Shown one piece after another: positions 53,775-63,276 of a stretch of DNA of 64,000 nucleotides. The stretch lies in assembly GCF_000308555.1 (NCBI RefSeq), contig NZ_BAFY01000199.1, positions 1 through 64,000 on the forward strand, read 5' to 3'. A program made the position numbers and the translations under genes. The stretch comes from Nocardia cyriacigeorgica NBRC 100375. GTDB taxonomy: Bacteria > Actinomycetota > Actinomycetes > Mycobacteriales > Mycobacteriaceae. The first letter of the stretch is position 1. Each line of letters opens with the position of its first letter. Under the pieces are notes generated by a model. The model had not been told where the DNA came from and did not search any database. It saw nothing but the letters and a program-made list of their open reading frames with translations.

Positions 53775-55558
53775 GACAGTTCAACTCCTCGATGTGTGCG
53801 CCAGAACTCGGCGAATGGGCCGTTACCGGCCAGTAGTCGCGCGGGCGCGCCGCGCTCGACGATCTCGCCGTCACGCAGCAGGACGACGGTGTCGGCGTCG
53901 GCGATGGTCTCCATCCGGTGGGCGATGATCAGCAGGGTCCGCTGCCCGCGCAGATTGGTCAGGGTCTCGCGTACCGCGTGTTCGGTCAGCGGGTCGGCGA
54001 ACGCCGTGGCCTCGTCCAACACGAGAATCGGCGTGTCCGCCAGCAGCGCACGGGCGAGCGCCAGTCGCTGCGATTCGCCGCCGGACAGTCCGGCGTCGAC
54101 TCCGAGCACCGTGTCGTAACCGTGTGGCAGCTCGAGAATTCGCTGGTGAATGTTCGCGAGCCGGGCGGCCCGGACGACCTGCCCGCGGTCGGCGTGCGGC
54201 ACGGCAAGCGCGATATTGTCGGCCACCGAGGCGCGCAGCAGTCGCACATCCTGGAAGACGAACGACACCGTCCGGTAGAGCGCGTGGCTGTCGATCTCTC
54301 GCAGGTCGACTCCGCCGAGGGTGATGGTGCCGTGGGTCGGATCGAAGAACCGCGGAAGCAGCTGCACCAGAGTGGATTTGCCACTGCCGGACGGTCCGGT
54401 GAGCGCGGTGACCGTTCCCGGTTCGAGCACCAGGTCGATGCCGCGCAGCACCTCACGGCCGGCGTCGTAGGCGAATCCGACATCGCGCAGCCGCACCCGA
54501 TGGCCGCGTGGCGCGACCGGATGCGCGGGTTCCGGCAGCGGCTCGACGTCGAGCACATCGCGAATCCTGCCGACCGCACGGCCGGCTGCCTGCAAGTCGT
54601 CGAATCCGTGGCCGAGTGCGGCGACCGGTGCGGTCAGGCCGAGCCCGAGCAGCAGGAACGGCAGCAGATCCGCGGCCGTCAGGCTGCCACCGGCGATCAG
54701 AGCCGCGCCGCCGGTCAACACCACCAGCAGCACGAACGGCGGCGACAACGCCAGCTGCATCCCGGCGGCGATCGGGGAAATACCGCGCACCCAGCGCACA
54801 AAGGTTTCGGCGAAATCGTCGACCGCCGTGCGGAACCGGCGATGCGCGCGGTCACCCCCGCCGAAGGCCTTGACCACCGCGATGCCCTGCACGAACTCCA
54901 CCGCGGTGTCGGCGATACGTCCCATCGCCGCATCGACCTCGCGCTGTTCACGTTGCCGGGCCGGGGTCATCATCAACGGAACCAGCGCCACCGCCAGCAG
55001 CACCGGGATCAGCGTGATCAGGGTGAGCCGCCAGTCGACGGTGAGTAGATACAGCAGCGACACCAGCGGCACCACGAACGCCGACGCCAGCTCGCCGGGC
55101 GCATGGGCGATGAACGGATGCACCGCGCTCACATCCTCGCCGACCACCTTGGCCAGCTCGCCGGTGCGGCGCCGGGCGAGCAGGCCCATCGGCACGCGGC
55201 CCAGATGGGCGGCCAGCTGCCGGCGCAGCGACAGCTGCACCCGGCCGTCGAGGACGTGCCCGAGTCCGGACGAGGCGCCCGTGAACAACAGCCGGACGAA
55301 CAGGCCCGCGGCCCCGAGGAGCACCGCCGTCCAGACCCGGCCGTCATCGATCGGGCCGGGAGACAGCAGAACCCGGCCCAACTCCACAACGGCCAGCAGC
55401 GGCGCCAGTCCGGCAACCGCTCCGACGACTTGCAGACCGATCACGGCGGCGAATCCCCGGGCGTGCGGGCGCAGCAACGCAGCGACCGAGGTGTGGTCGG
55501 TGCGGGTGGCGGATGGTGCGGACAGTGCGGGCGTGATGTCGGTGTCAGTCGCGGTCAT
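53771..55558 (-). CDS. ABC transporter half, IrtA-like without SIP domain
   Basis: A 595-residue membrane-ATPase fusion. Membrane helices start at about residue 38; the ATPase has Walker A G-P-S-G-S-G-K-S-T, V-F-Q-D-V-R-L-L, L-S-G-G-E-S-Q-R and Walker B L-V-L-D-E-A-T-A-F-A-D, where the usual S-A-L/N-V-D is changed to F-A-D. Compared with IrtA it lacks the N-terminal FAD siderophore-interaction domain, so reductive iron release would not be built in. It leads an operon divergent from a TetR gene; the control region has repeated AGACAGT elements. Confidence 0.88.
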   Translation of the reverse strand: MTATDTDITPALSAPSATRTDHTSVAALLRPHARGFAAVIGLQVVGAVAGLAPLLAVVELGRVLLSPGPIDDGRVWTAVLLGAAGLFVRLLFTGASSGLGHVLDGRVQLSLRRQLAAHLGRVPMGLLARRRTGELAKVVGEDVSAVHPFIAHAPGELASAFVVPLVSLLYLLTVDWRLTLITLIPVLLAVALVPLMMTPARQREQREVDAAMGRIADTAVEFVQGIAVVKAFGGGDRAHRRFRTAVDDFAETFVRWVRGISPIAAGMQLALSPPFVLLVVLTGGAALIAGGSLTAADLLPFLLLGLGLTAPVAALGHGFDDLQAAGRAVGRIRDVLDVEPLPEPAHPVAPRGHRVRLRDVGFAYDAGREVLRGIDLVLEPGTVTALTGPSGSGKSTLVQLLPRFFDPTHGTITLGGVDLREIDSHALYRTVSFVFQDVRLLRASVADNIALAVPHADRGQVVRAARLANIHQRILELPHGYDTVLGVDAGLSGGESQRLALARALLADTPILVLDEATAFADPLTEHAVRETLTNLRGQRTLLIIAHRMETIADADTVVLLRDGEIVERGAPARLLAGNGPFAEFWRTHRGVELS

Positions 55559-55683
55559 GTCGGCCCCCTCGCGTAGCGGGTTCGGATAACGGCCGAAGCG
55601 GGGCGTGGTGGCCGAGTCGGTGCATGGCACGAGTCCTTCTTGGCGAGGGCGTAGCGGCGACGGCAGCGCGGGCCGCCGCGTTT

Positions 55684-55786
55684 CAGAGAGTCACTTTCTC
55701 TAGATAGTGACTGTACGATTCCGTTTACAGACAGTCAATGTCTGAAAGACAGTCCGATGCTTCAGACAGTTACTTGCTGATACTGT
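55684..55786. promoter_or_regulatory. AGACAGT iterons and palindrome in a divergent promoter
   Basis: AGACAGT occurs at 55729-55735, 55747-55753 and 55764-55770, at 18- and 17-base steps, with relaxed copies AGATAGT (55702-55708) and AGAGAGT (55685-55691). The first overlaps an inverted repeat CAGACA-GTCAA-TGTCTG (55728-55744). This is probably an array of TetR-type half-sites controlling both the ABC operon and the regulator. Confidence 0.65.
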
Positions 55787-55792
55787 GACCGC

Positions 55793-56407
55793 ATGAGCGG
55801 ACTTCGCGAACGCTGGCGCGTCAAGGCGATGCACACCATCCAGGAACGAGCCCTCGACCTGTTCGACGAGAAGGGCTTCGGCGCCGTCACCATCGACGAA
55901 ATCGCGGCGGCCGCCGAAGTGTCGGCCTCGACGGTCTATCGCCTCTTCGGCACGAAAGAAGGGATCATCGTCGCCGACGAATTCGACACGCTCAGCGCGG
56001 AGGAGATCGAGAAAATGGTGGATCCGCGCGATCCCATCGGCAGCCTGCTGCGCTCGGTGCGCACCGACGAAAGTGTCGCCGGGCACCGTTCGGGCCCGCA
56101 AGACCGCGCGACCGACACGGGACCGTGGCGCAGAATTCGCTACCACTTCTCCGAGCCGTCGGTGCGCATGGCCGCCTGCGCCTCGGCCGACCGCACCGCG
56201 CAGCGACTCACCCCGTTGATCGCGTCGACCGGACGACTGACCGACACTCAGGCCAGGGTGGCCGCCAACGCCTTGGCCTTCGGCTATTTCGCCGCGCTCG
56301 AGCAGTGGTACCTCGACGGCGGCACCCGCCCCGTGGCCGACTACGTCGAGGACGGACTGCGCCCGCTGCGCAGCATCTGGCCGGCCGACGACCAGGCTTC
56401 GGCCTGA
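55793..56407 (+). CDS. TetR-family regulator divergent from ABC transporter
   Basis: A 204-residue TetR repressor with the helix-turn-helix at about residues 18-60 (A-L-D-L-F-D-E-K-G-F-G-A-V-T-I-D-E-I-A, S-A-S-T-V-Y-R-L-F-G-T-K-E). It is divergent from the ABC genes across 234 bases containing the AGACAGT array, so it most likely represses the exporter or importer and responds to its substrate, as with multidrug or siderophore transporters. Confidence 0.92.
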   Translation: MSGLRERWRVKAMHTIQERALDLFDEKGFGAVTIDEIAAAAEVSASTVYRLFGTKEGIIVADEFDTLSAEEIEKMVDPRDPIGSLLRSVRTDESVAGHRSGPQDRATDTGPWRRIRYHFSEPSVRMAACASADRTAQRLTPLIASTGRLTDTQARVAANALAFGYFAALEQWYLDGGTRPVADYVEDGLRPLRSIWPADDQASA

Positions 56408-56456
56408 CGATCGCCGAGCGCCCGGACTCGGCGTCACGGGGTCACCTACGCGTCGG

Positions 56457-57320
56457 TCACCGAGCCCCAGCCCGATCGAGCGCCTCGGTGCCATCGAACC
56501 GGAACGCGGTGTAGCCGTCGACCGCCCGGAAACCGATTCTGCGGTAGAGCCGATTGGTGAGCTCGTTGTCGGTGTCGGCGAACAAGCACACATCGACCGA
56601 CTCGGCCCGCAGCACCCGCGAGACATGAGCGGTGAGCGCGCTCGCATATCCCCTGCCGCGGGCGATCGGCGGGGTGAACACGGGTCCGATGCGGGACCAG
56701 CCGAAGGACGGGAGCTGGCGGGCGACCAGGCTCACGGGTCCGCCGCCGTCTTCCCACAACCACCACGATCCCGCGCGAATCCGTTTGCGCAGCGCCTCCT
56801 CCGATGGCGCGCCCGCCGGGATGCCGGTCTCGACGCGCATGGCCGTCATCCACGACAGGCACAGGTCCAGGTCCGCTTCGGTGGCCTGCCGGGCGGTACC
56901 GGGCACCGTGGGTGCGACGAGATCACCCAGCCGGTACAGCGTGGTGGCGAAGGCGGGAACGGGATCGCCGCCCAGCGCCGTGCACCAGCGCCCGGCGAAA
57001 GCCTCGGCGACGGCGGTGGGGCCTTCCACTCCACCGGCTTCCGGCGAGGTGGTGGCGAAGGTGTCCGCGACGGCGGCGATGACGTCCGGCGAGAGCGCGC
57101 CGAGGTAGATATCGCGTCGGCCGGCCCGCATGGCGATGCCGGCAGCGCCTGCGCCGGTGCGCGCGGTGACGAAGACCGGCGGCTCCGGCGGGCTGTCCAG
57201 CCCGGAGGCGATGTTGTTGACGGTCGTGGCGATCACCGTATGCCGCAAGGGGTCCTGCCGCAGCACCGCGTCGGCCGCCGCACGGAACCGGACGGCGTCG
57301 CCGGTGGTCTCGATGTCCAT
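56457..57320 (-). CDS. GNAT-family N-acetyltransferase
   Basis: A 287-residue protein. The C-terminal half carries the acetyl-CoA pyrophosphate loop R-G-R-G-Y-A-S-A-L-T and L-Y-R-R-I-G-F-R-A-V, typical of GNAT. The N-terminal half is a degenerate domain of similar size, as in other two-domain actinobacterial members. The acceptor is unknown. ATG 57320 is chosen; TTG 57338 would add six residues. Confidence 0.87.
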   Translation of the reverse strand: MDIETTGDAVRFRAAADAVLRQDPLRHTVIATTVNNIASGLDSPPEPPVFVTARTGAGAAGIAMRAGRRDIYLGALSPDVIAAVADTFATTSPEAGGVEGPTAVAEAFAGRWCTALGGDPVPAFATTLYRLGDLVAPTVPGTARQATEADLDLCLSWMTAMRVETGIPAGAPSEEALRKRIRAGSWWLWEDGGGPVSLVARQLPSFGWSRIGPVFTPPIARGRGYASALTAHVSRVLRAESVDVCLFADTDNELTNRLYRRIGFRAVDGYTAFRFDGTEALDRAGAR

Positions 57321-57380
57321 GGAATCCAGGCTAGGCAACGAAGCCTGGTGCGTGCCCGCGTTTTTCGACGAGCTCGCCGG

Positions 57381-57659
57381 TCAGCTCGCGGCCGCGGTGC
57401 CGGCCGCGTCGGCCCGCAGTTTGAGCAGGATCAGCCCGGTCGTGCAGGCCAGAATGAGTCCGGCGACGGTGATTTCGACGTGCAGACCCGCGATGCCGAG
57501 AATCGCACCGACGAGCCCGCCGATGAAGAACACCCACGCCAGCACCCGCGACAGCACGGCGGGTACGGCACGAGTGGGTGCGTCGCCGAGATCCGGCGAC
57601 GACGCCGTGGCCGGTGTGGCCGCGGCGGGCAGGGGGGTGGTCGAAGAAGCTCCCATCAT
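57381..57659 (-). CDS. Small two-helix membrane protein
   Basis: A 92-residue protein. A Thr/Ala/Pro-rich N-terminus of about 37 residues is followed by two predicted membrane helices (VLAWVFFIGGLVGAILGIAG and ITVAGLILACTTGLILL) and a short Ala-rich end. No family recognised. GAGGAG lies just before a double ATG start at 57659. It lies 60 bases before the GNAT gene on the same strand. Confidence 0.7.
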   Translation of the reverse strand: MMGASSTTPLPAAATPATASSPDLGDAPTRAVPAVLSRVLAWVFFIGGLVGAILGIAGLHVEITVAGLILACTTGLILLKLRADAAGTAAAS

Positions 57660-57972
57660 CTACTCCTCGATGACGCCGTTCTGAGTAATTCCGTGCGCGC
57701 CAACCGCTCGATGCGCTCTCATCCAGGTTTCAGGCGTCTCACGCGTAACTTGCATCACATACGCTACGACCACAACCAGTGGATTCTGCCGCACCCGGCT
57801 GCGCGACACGCCGAGGTGACCACTTCGTTATCTGACCTAACTACGTTTCAGAGCTGGTCCGTGGTAGCCGATCGGCCTCCGGCACACAGGGATCAGGCGC
57901 ACCACCATCTGGCCGGGACAGCTTGGCTCGTCTAGGGTGAGCGCGACTCGTACTTACCCAGGAGCGTCACCG
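57660..57972. other. 313-base divergent intergenic region
   Basis: It separates the small membrane protein from the lipoprotein and should hold both promoters. It is noticeably richer in A and T than its surroundings (57720-57860). I see no clear palindrome, ORF or RNA structure. Confidence 0.4.
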
Positions 57973-58581
57973 ATGGAGAGCAACAGGGCGAAAATCGTCG
58001 GTCCGGTAGCGGCCGCCGGTGCCGTGTCCCTCGGTCTGGTCCTCATCGGCGCCTGCGGCGTCGGGCATGACGACACCTACGTGGCACCGCCGCCGATCCG
58101 GTCCGGGCCGAACGCCCCGGCGCCGGTCGTCGAGGGCACCACCATCACCGCGTCGAAAGTGGTCATCCCGCCCTCGCCGACCTGGCGGATCGCCCCCGAT
58201 CCCGGCCCCCGGCGCACCCTGCCCGCGCACTGGACCACCGAGCTGCCCGACGAGGATTCGACCGACAGCGCCGAGCAGGACTCCGAATCCACCACCCGCC
58301 GCCCGCGCCCGCAGCGCACCACGACGACGGAGCCGCCGGCCACCACCGAGGACTGGGAGCCGACCGGCACCCCCACCACTCGCCCGGCCCGCACCACTCG
58401 TCCGCTGCCGACCTACGAACCCGACAGCGCCGACCCGGAAACAGTCGACCCGGAGACGACCACCTACACCCGGCCGACCACCCGGCCCGCGTCCACCGAA
58501 CTACCGGAGCCGCAAGTCCCGCAGCCGACTCCGCGCGCACCGCATCGGGTCCCGACGCCGACGATCGACGGCGAGTACTGA
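57973..58581 (+). CDS. Putative lipoprotein, Thr/Pro-rich
   Basis: A 202-residue protein with an N-terminal signal (KIVGPVAAAGAVSLGLVL) ending in a lipobox-like L-I-G-A-C at residues about 23-27. The mature part is Pro/Thr/Arg-rich low complexity without a recognised domain, suggestive of an extended cell-wall-spanning region. AGGAG lies eight bases before the ATG. Convergent with the acyl-CoA dehydrogenase genes across a strong hairpin. Confidence 0.7.
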   Translation: MESNRAKIVGPVAAAGAVSLGLVLIGACGVGHDDTYVAPPPIRSGPNAPAPVVEGTTITASKVVIPPSPTWRIAPDPGPRRTLPAHWTTELPDEDSTDSAEQDSESTTRRPRPQRTTTTEPPATTEDWEPTGTPTTRPARTTRPLPTYEPDSADPETVDPETTTYTRPTTRPASTELPEPQVPQPTPRAPHRVPTPTIDGEY

Positions 58582-58608
58582 CGGCGCGAACGCCTTCCGA
58601 ACAGCGAA

Positions 58609-58637
58609 CGGCCCCGGCGGAACACCCGCCGGGGCCG
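58609..58637. terminator. Bidirectional hairpin terminator
   Basis: A perfect 12-base stem, CGGCCCCGGCGG (58609-58620) with CCGCCGGGGCCG (58626-58637), around AACAC, between convergent stops. Confidence 0.8.
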
Positions 58638-58652
58638 CACCGCACATGCTGC

Positions 58653-59780
58653 CTACAGTTCCGGCAACTCGTAGTTACCCACCTGCGACGCGAGCACGTT
58701 GAGATGCTCGAGCCCGCCGCCGAGTGTGCGCTCGATGGCGGTCAGCCGGGCCACATAGTGACCCACCGGGTACTCGGCCGTGACGCCGATGCCGCCGTGC
58801 ATCTGGATGGCCTCCTGACCGACGTGCCGCGCGGACCGGCCCACCTGCAACCGGGCCCGCGAGACCGTGACCGCGTCGTCCTTGCCGTCGGCCAGCGACG
58901 CGGTGAGGTAGAGGCTCATGCTGCGCGCCAATTCCAGTGACACGTACATATTCGCGGCGCGCTGGGTCAGCGTCTGGAACTTCGACAGGGTGACCCCGAA
59001 CTGCTTGCGCGTCTTCAGGTACTCGGTCGTCAGCCGCAGAGCCTCCTCCATGGCGCCGATGGATTCGGCGCACAGGCCGGCCTGGGCCTGCGCGAGCACC
59101 GACCGCACCGCGGCGGAGGAGTCGGCATTGTCACCGAGCAGTTCCGCCGGGCTGGAGTCGAATTCGAGCTGCGCGCCGCGCTGACCGTCGACCGTGGCGT
59201 AGGCGGTGCGATTGACGCCCTTGGCGTCGGCGGCGACCAGGAACAGCCCGACACCACCGTCCGGCAGAGTCGCACTGACCACGAACTCGTCCGCGCAATC
59301 ACCGTGCGCGACCGGATTCTTCACACCCGCGAGCACATACTCCGCACCCTGCGGCACCGCGCGCGTGGTGATCTCCGCCGAGGGCCAGCGGATACCGGGC
59401 TCGGCGTGCGCGAAGGCGAGCAGCCTGTTGCCTGCCGCCAGCTCCGGCAGGATTCGCTGCCGCTGATCGGCCGTTCCCGCCGCCGCCACCAAACCACCGG
59501 GCACGAGCACCGCGTCCAGGATCGGTTCGGGTGCGAGCCTGCGCCCGACTTCTTCCAGGACCAGCATGGTCTCCACCGGACCGGCGCCCATGCCGCCGTC
59601 CTCCTCGGTGAAGCTCAACCCGAGCACCCCGAGTTCGGCCAGCTGACGCCACACATCGCGGCTCCAGCCGAGCTCGGTCTCGGTGACCTTCAGCCGGGTT
59701 TCGGAATCGTAGGTGCGGGCCAGCAGTTCGCGGACGGTGTCGCGAAGCATGACCTGTTCATCGGTGAGATCGAAATCCAT
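58653..59780 (-). CDS. Acyl-CoA dehydrogenase subunit (FadE type)
   Basis: A 375-residue acyl-CoA dehydrogenase: M-D-F-D-L-T-D-E-Q-V-M-L-R-D start, T-E-E-D-G-G-M-G, F-A-H-A-E-P-G, RKQFGVTLSKFQTLTQRAA and M-H-G-G-I-G-V-T. It has the shorter, less conserved form of partner subunits in the alpha2beta2 FadE enzymes of mycolic-acid bacteria, which act on sterol side chains and other bulky acyl-CoAs. The gene starts nine bases after the stop of the second FadE gene, so the two should form one heteromeric enzyme. Confidence 0.88.
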   Translation of the reverse strand: MDFDLTDEQVMLRDTVRELLARTYDSETRLKVTETELGWSRDVWRQLAELGVLGLSFTEEDGGMGAGPVETMLVLEEVGRRLAPEPILDAVLVPGGLVAAAGTADQRQRILPELAAGNRLLAFAHAEPGIRWPSAEITTRAVPQGAEYVLAGVKNPVAHGDCADEFVVSATLPDGGVGLFLVAADAKGVNRTAYATVDGQRGAQLEFDSSPAELLGDNADSSAAVRSVLAQAQAGLCAESIGAMEEALRLTTEYLKTRKQFGVTLSKFQTLTQRAANMYVSLELARSMSLYLTASLADGKDDAVTVSRARLQVGRSARHVGQEAIQMHGGIGVTAEYPVGHYVARLTAIERTLGGGLEHLNVLASQVGNYELPEL

Positions 59781-59789
59781 GGTGTCGCC

Positions 59790-60962
59790 TCACAATCCGA
59801 GGATCGTGGAGGCGATGATGGTGCGCTGCACCTCGCTCGAACCTCCATAGATGGTTGTCTTGCGATAGTTCAGGTAGCCGGGTCCGCTGCGCTGCGCCCA
59901 GCCCGGCGAGGCGATATCGTCCGCGCCGACCGGAAGCGCGTCCGGGCCCGCGATGTCGAGCAGCAGTTCGGTGGCCGCCTGCTGCAATTCCGAACCACGC
60001 AGCTTCAACACCGACGACGCCGGATTCGGCTTACCGTCCGAAGAGTTCGAGACCACCCGCAGCTGGGTGAGCTCCAGCGCCAGCAGTTCGTTCTCCAGTT
60101 CGGCCACCCGCGCGGCGAACAACGGATCATCGAGCAGGGTGCCCGAACCCGACCGGGTGGCGGCGGCGTATTCCTTGGCCACACCGATCTTGACCTTGGT
60201 CCGTCCGACGCCGGTGATGCCGGTGCGCTCGTTGCCGAGCAGGAACTTCGCGTAGGTCCAGCCCATGTTCTCCTCGCCGACCAGCTGATCGGCGGGCACC
60301 CGGACGTTTTCGAAGAAGACCTCGTTCACCTCGTAGCCGCCGTCGATCAGCTTGATCGGGCGGATGGTGACGCCGGGCGATTTCACATCGAAGAGCAGGA
60401 ACGAGATACCGGCCTGCTTCTTCGGCGCGTTCGGGTCGGTGCGGACCAGGCAGAAGATCCAGTCGGCGTACTGGGCCAGCGTGGTCCAGATCTTCTGGCC
60501 GTTGACGATGTAGGAGTCGCCGTCGCGCACGGCGGTGGTGCGCAGTGAGGCCAGGTCCGAACCGGCGTCGGGTTCGGAGAAGCCTTGGCACCACCAGATG
60601 TCGAGCGCGGCGGTCGGCGGCAGGAAGCGCTGCTTGAGCTCTTCGGAGCCGAAGTGGGCGATCACCGGACCCACCATCTGGGCGTTGAATGTCAGCGGCT
60701 CCGGCACGCAGGCCAGCTGCATCTCGTCCTGCCAGATGTGGCGCTGCATCGGCGTCCAGTCCTTGCCGCCCCAGGCCACCGGCCAGTTGGGGACGGCGAG
60801 GCCGTTGTCGTTGAGGATCTTGTGCGCGGTGACGATGTCCTCGCGGGACAGCTCGTGGCCGTATTTGACCCGGTCACGGATGTCGGCGGGGATCTCGTTG
60901 CGATAGAACGTGCGCAGCTCGTCGCGGAAGGCGACGTCGTCGGGGGAAAGGGCTAGTTTCAT
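59790..60962 (-). CDS. Acyl-CoA dehydrogenase subunit (FadE type)
   Basis: A 390-residue FadE protein: M-K-L-A-L-S-P-D-D-V-A-F start, W-C-Q-G-F-S-E-P-D-A-G-S-D-L (FAD/substrate loop), V-N-G-Q-K-I-W-T-T, N-E-R-T-G-I, and the C-terminal Y-G-G-S-S-E-V-Q-R. At the place of the medium-chain enzyme's Y-E-G catalytic Glu it has Y-G-G, so the base must lie elsewhere or in the partner. First gene of the pair. ATG 60962 gives proper spacing to GGGAG; ATG 60968 is too near it. Confidence 0.9.
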   Translation of the reverse strand: MKLALSPDDVAFRDELRTFYRNEIPADIRDRVKYGHELSREDIVTAHKILNDNGLAVPNWPVAWGGKDWTPMQRHIWQDEMQLACVPEPLTFNAQMVGPVIAHFGSEELKQRFLPPTAALDIWWCQGFSEPDAGSDLASLRTTAVRDGDSYIVNGQKIWTTLAQYADWIFCLVRTDPNAPKKQAGISFLLFDVKSPGVTIRPIKLIDGGYEVNEVFFENVRVPADQLVGEENMGWTYAKFLLGNERTGITGVGRTKVKIGVAKEYAAATRSGSGTLLDDPLFAARVAELENELLALELTQLRVVSNSSDGKPNPASSVLKLRGSELQQAATELLLDIAGPDALPVGADDIASPGWAQRSGPGYLNYRKTTIYGGSSEVQRTIIASTILGL

Positions 60963-61180
60963 ACGCATCTCCCTGCGTGTCTCGTATCTCCCGGACCAAA
61001 CTACCCCCTGGAGATCGTGCATTGTCGAGTGGATCACAACCGGGCGACACGCGTGCCCGTGCTCATACGGCCTGATCTGCGCCATCGCCGCGAGCAACCC
61101 CGGCGGGCAACCGCCACCCCTGGTACGTTGCTGCACGGGACGCGGGCCGTCCCATGGTTCGGATCGAGGGAGTTGAGTCA

Positions 61181-62017
61181 GTGAACGGCAGAACCATCGC
61201 ACGTGTGACCGCGGCCACGGCCTGCCTCGGGGTAGGCGCCGCCCTGACGTTCACCGCGACGACGGCCACCGCCGATCCGGCGCCGACTCCGGTCGACAAG
61301 GGCCTGACCGCGCTCGCCGACCGCGCCGAGGGCGACAAGGCCGCCACCGCGGGCGTCGGCGCCCTGCGCGAGTACACGGATCTGGTCGACGTGGCGAAGC
61401 TGCGCGAGATCAACGGCGCCTTCGCCCCCTTCGCCTACCCGGCGCCCACTTTCGGCTGTGGTGTGAACGGCCTGGTCACCACCATCATCGGCGCGGGCAC
61501 AGCTAATGGTCCCGCGGCCAATGTCGGCGTCAACAGCGCCCCCGGCACGCTCACCTTCCACGCCACCCCCGCGCATTCCGGTGTCCCGCTGTCCTCGGGC
61601 CTCGTGGTGGCCTGGGTGAACATCAACAACGGGGCCAGCGGCCTCGACATGCTCGACGAGCGCACCGATCTCGGCACCCCGGCGCTGGCCAAGACCGTGA
61701 ACAGCGGACCGGGCACGGTGCTGGCCTCGATGTGGGGCACCATCGACTACCCCGGCGCGCGCTGCGTGATGATGCCGACCGTCGGCACCTTCTCGGTGGC
61801 CGAGCAGCCGGTGCAGTTGCCGCCGCCGCCCGCCGAGAGCCCTGCTCCGGCACCTGCTCCCGCTCCCGCCGAGTCCGGCAATGCCGGTTCCGGGCAGGCG
61901 GCAGTCGCGCCACCCGCCCCCGAGGCCGCTCCCGCTCCGGCACCCGCACCTGCGGCACCGACCGCTCCCGCGAAGCCGTCGGTGCCGGCGGGTACTCAAG
62001 TGCAGGGCGGTCACTGA
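61181..62017 (+). CDS. Secreted Pro/Ala-rich protein
   Basis: A 278-residue protein with a signal peptide (T-A-A-T-A-C-L-G-V-G-A-A-L-T-F, probable cleavage after A-T-A before D-P-A). The middle domain of about 160 residues has two cysteines (F-G-C-G and A-R-C-V-M-M) that may pair. The last 65 residues are Pro/Ala repeats resembling cell-wall-spanning or glycosylated tails of mycobacterial secreted proteins. Function unknown. GTG 61181 starts directly before the signal; GGGAG lies upstream. Confidence 0.75.
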   Translation: MNGRTIARVTAATACLGVGAALTFTATTATADPAPTPVDKGLTALADRAEGDKAATAGVGALREYTDLVDVAKLREINGAFAPFAYPAPTFGCGVNGLVTTIIGAGTANGPAANVGVNSAPGTLTFHATPAHSGVPLSSGLVVAWVNINNGASGLDMLDERTDLGTPALAKTVNSGPGTVLASMWGTIDYPGARCVMMPTVGTFSVAEQPVQLPPPPAESPAPAPAPAPAESGNAGSGQAAVAPPAPEAAPAPAPAPAAPTAPAKPSVPAGTQVQGGH

Positions 62018-62039
62018 CCGCCCCCCTCACCGAGTCCGT

Positions 62040-63182
62040 TCACGGGCGAACGGCGACCTTGCCGAAGAACGCGCGGATGTCGGCGACGTGCTCCGCGGGT
62101 ACCTCCATCGCCGCGAAGTGATTGCCCGAATTCCCCTCCGGCCAGTGCACGATGTCGTTGTCCTGCTCGGCCAGCCGCCGCATCAGTGCCGAACCACCGC
62201 CGTAGGTCCCCGTCGGCACCAGCCGCTGCCCCTTCGGCCAGACGAAGCCGTTCTCGCCGAGGCCGTCGTACATCGGCCACGACGAGGTTCCCGCGGTGTC
62301 GGTGAACCAGTACAGCGCGATATTGGTGAGCAGGTGATCGCGTTCGATCGTGTACTGCGGCAACGGCGAGAACTCGTGGAACTTGTGCACCATCCAGGCC
62401 AGCAGGCCGACCGGCGAATCGGTCCAGGCGTGGGCGAAGGTCTGCGGGGCCGCGCGCAGTAGCGCGTGGTGGTCGACACCGGTCATCCACTGCTGCATCA
62501 GATCCCATTCGGCGCGTTCGTCGTCGGTCATGGTGGGGACATCCGCGGCGGTGGGCATGCCGATACCGCCGTCGAGGTGCACGCCGATCACGCGGTCGGG
62601 CGCGGCGATCGCCATCTCCGGTGCGATGTAGGCGCCGAGGTCACCGCCCTGCACGCCGTAGCGCCGGTAGCCGAGCCGTTCCATCAGCGTCACCCACATC
62701 GCGGCCACCCGCGCGGTGCTCATCCCGGTCTCGTTGGGCGGTGCCGAGAAGGCGAAGCCCGGCACCGAGGGGACCACCACGTGGAAGGCCTGGGCGTCGT
62801 CGAGACCGTGGGCTCCTGGCTCGGCGAGCAGGCCGATGGTTTTGCTGAACTCGACGAACGAATTCGGCCAGCCGTGAGTGAGTAGCAGCGGGACGGCGTC
62901 CGGGTCGGTCGAGCGCACATGCACGAAATGCACATCCAAGCCGTCGATTTCGGTGATGAACTGCGGGAACTCGTTCAACGCCGCTTCCTGGGCGCGCCAA
63001 TCGAATTCCGTGCGCCAGTAGTCGGCCAGCTCCTTCAGATGGTCCAGCGGGACGCCGCGCTCCCAGTCCTCGCCCCCGGGCAACTGGTGGGCGCTCCAGC
63101 GAGTACGGGCCAGCCGCTCGTGCAGGTCGTCGAGGGCGGCCTGCGGGATGTCGATCCGAAAGGGGCGAATGGGGGCGGTCAT
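62040..63182 (-). CDS. Epoxide hydrolase (EHN-type alpha/beta hydrolase)
   Basis: A 380-residue hydrolase with an N-terminal EHN domain ([23 protein letters not shown]). The oxyanion motif is H-G-W-P, the nucleophile elbow G-G-D-L-G-A carries the catalytic Asp, and the histidine lies in [10 protein letters not shown]. It opens epoxides to diols, or is a related juvenile-hormone-type hydrolase. Divergent from the WYL regulator, with a palindrome between, so probably its target. Confidence 0.9.
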   Translation of the reverse strand: MTAPIRPFRIDIPQAALDDLHERLARTRWSAHQLPGGEDWERGVPLDHLKELADYWRTEFDWRAQEAALNEFPQFITEIDGLDVHFVHVRSTDPDAVPLLLTHGWPNSFVEFSKTIGLLAEPGAHGLDDAQAFHVVVPSVPGFAFSAPPNETGMSTARVAAMWVTLMERLGYRRYGVQGGDLGAYIAPEMAIAAPDRVIGVHLDGGIGMPTAADVPTMTDDERAEWDLMQQWMTGVDHHALLRAAPQTFAHAWTDSPVGLLAWMVHKFHEFSPLPQYTIERDHLLTNIALYWFTDTAGTSSWPMYDGLGENGFVWPKGQRLVPTGTYGGGSALMRRLAEQDNDIVHWPEGNSGNHFAAMEVPAEHVADIRAFFGKVAVRP

Positions 63183-63235
63183 CGGGTTTCTCCTGTGGGC
63201 TCGGGGTCGATCCGCGAACTACGCTAGGGCCCATA

Positions 63236-63254
63236 TAGGACCGACCAGGTCCTA
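63236..63254. promoter_or_regulatory. Perfect palindromic operator TAGGACC-GACCA-GGTCCTA
   Basis: Seven-base arms at 63236-63242 and 63248-63254, in the 94-base divergent gap, 22 bases before the regulator ATG. Likely binding site of the WYL protein, controlling both genes. Confidence 0.65.
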
Positions 63255-63276
63255 CTTATCGGGAATCCTGAAACGT

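Noticed and set aside
53771-55558. Assignment as mycobactin importer irtA
   Set aside because: The N-terminal siderophore-interaction domain is missing and no siderophore genes are near, so only IrtA-like is stated.
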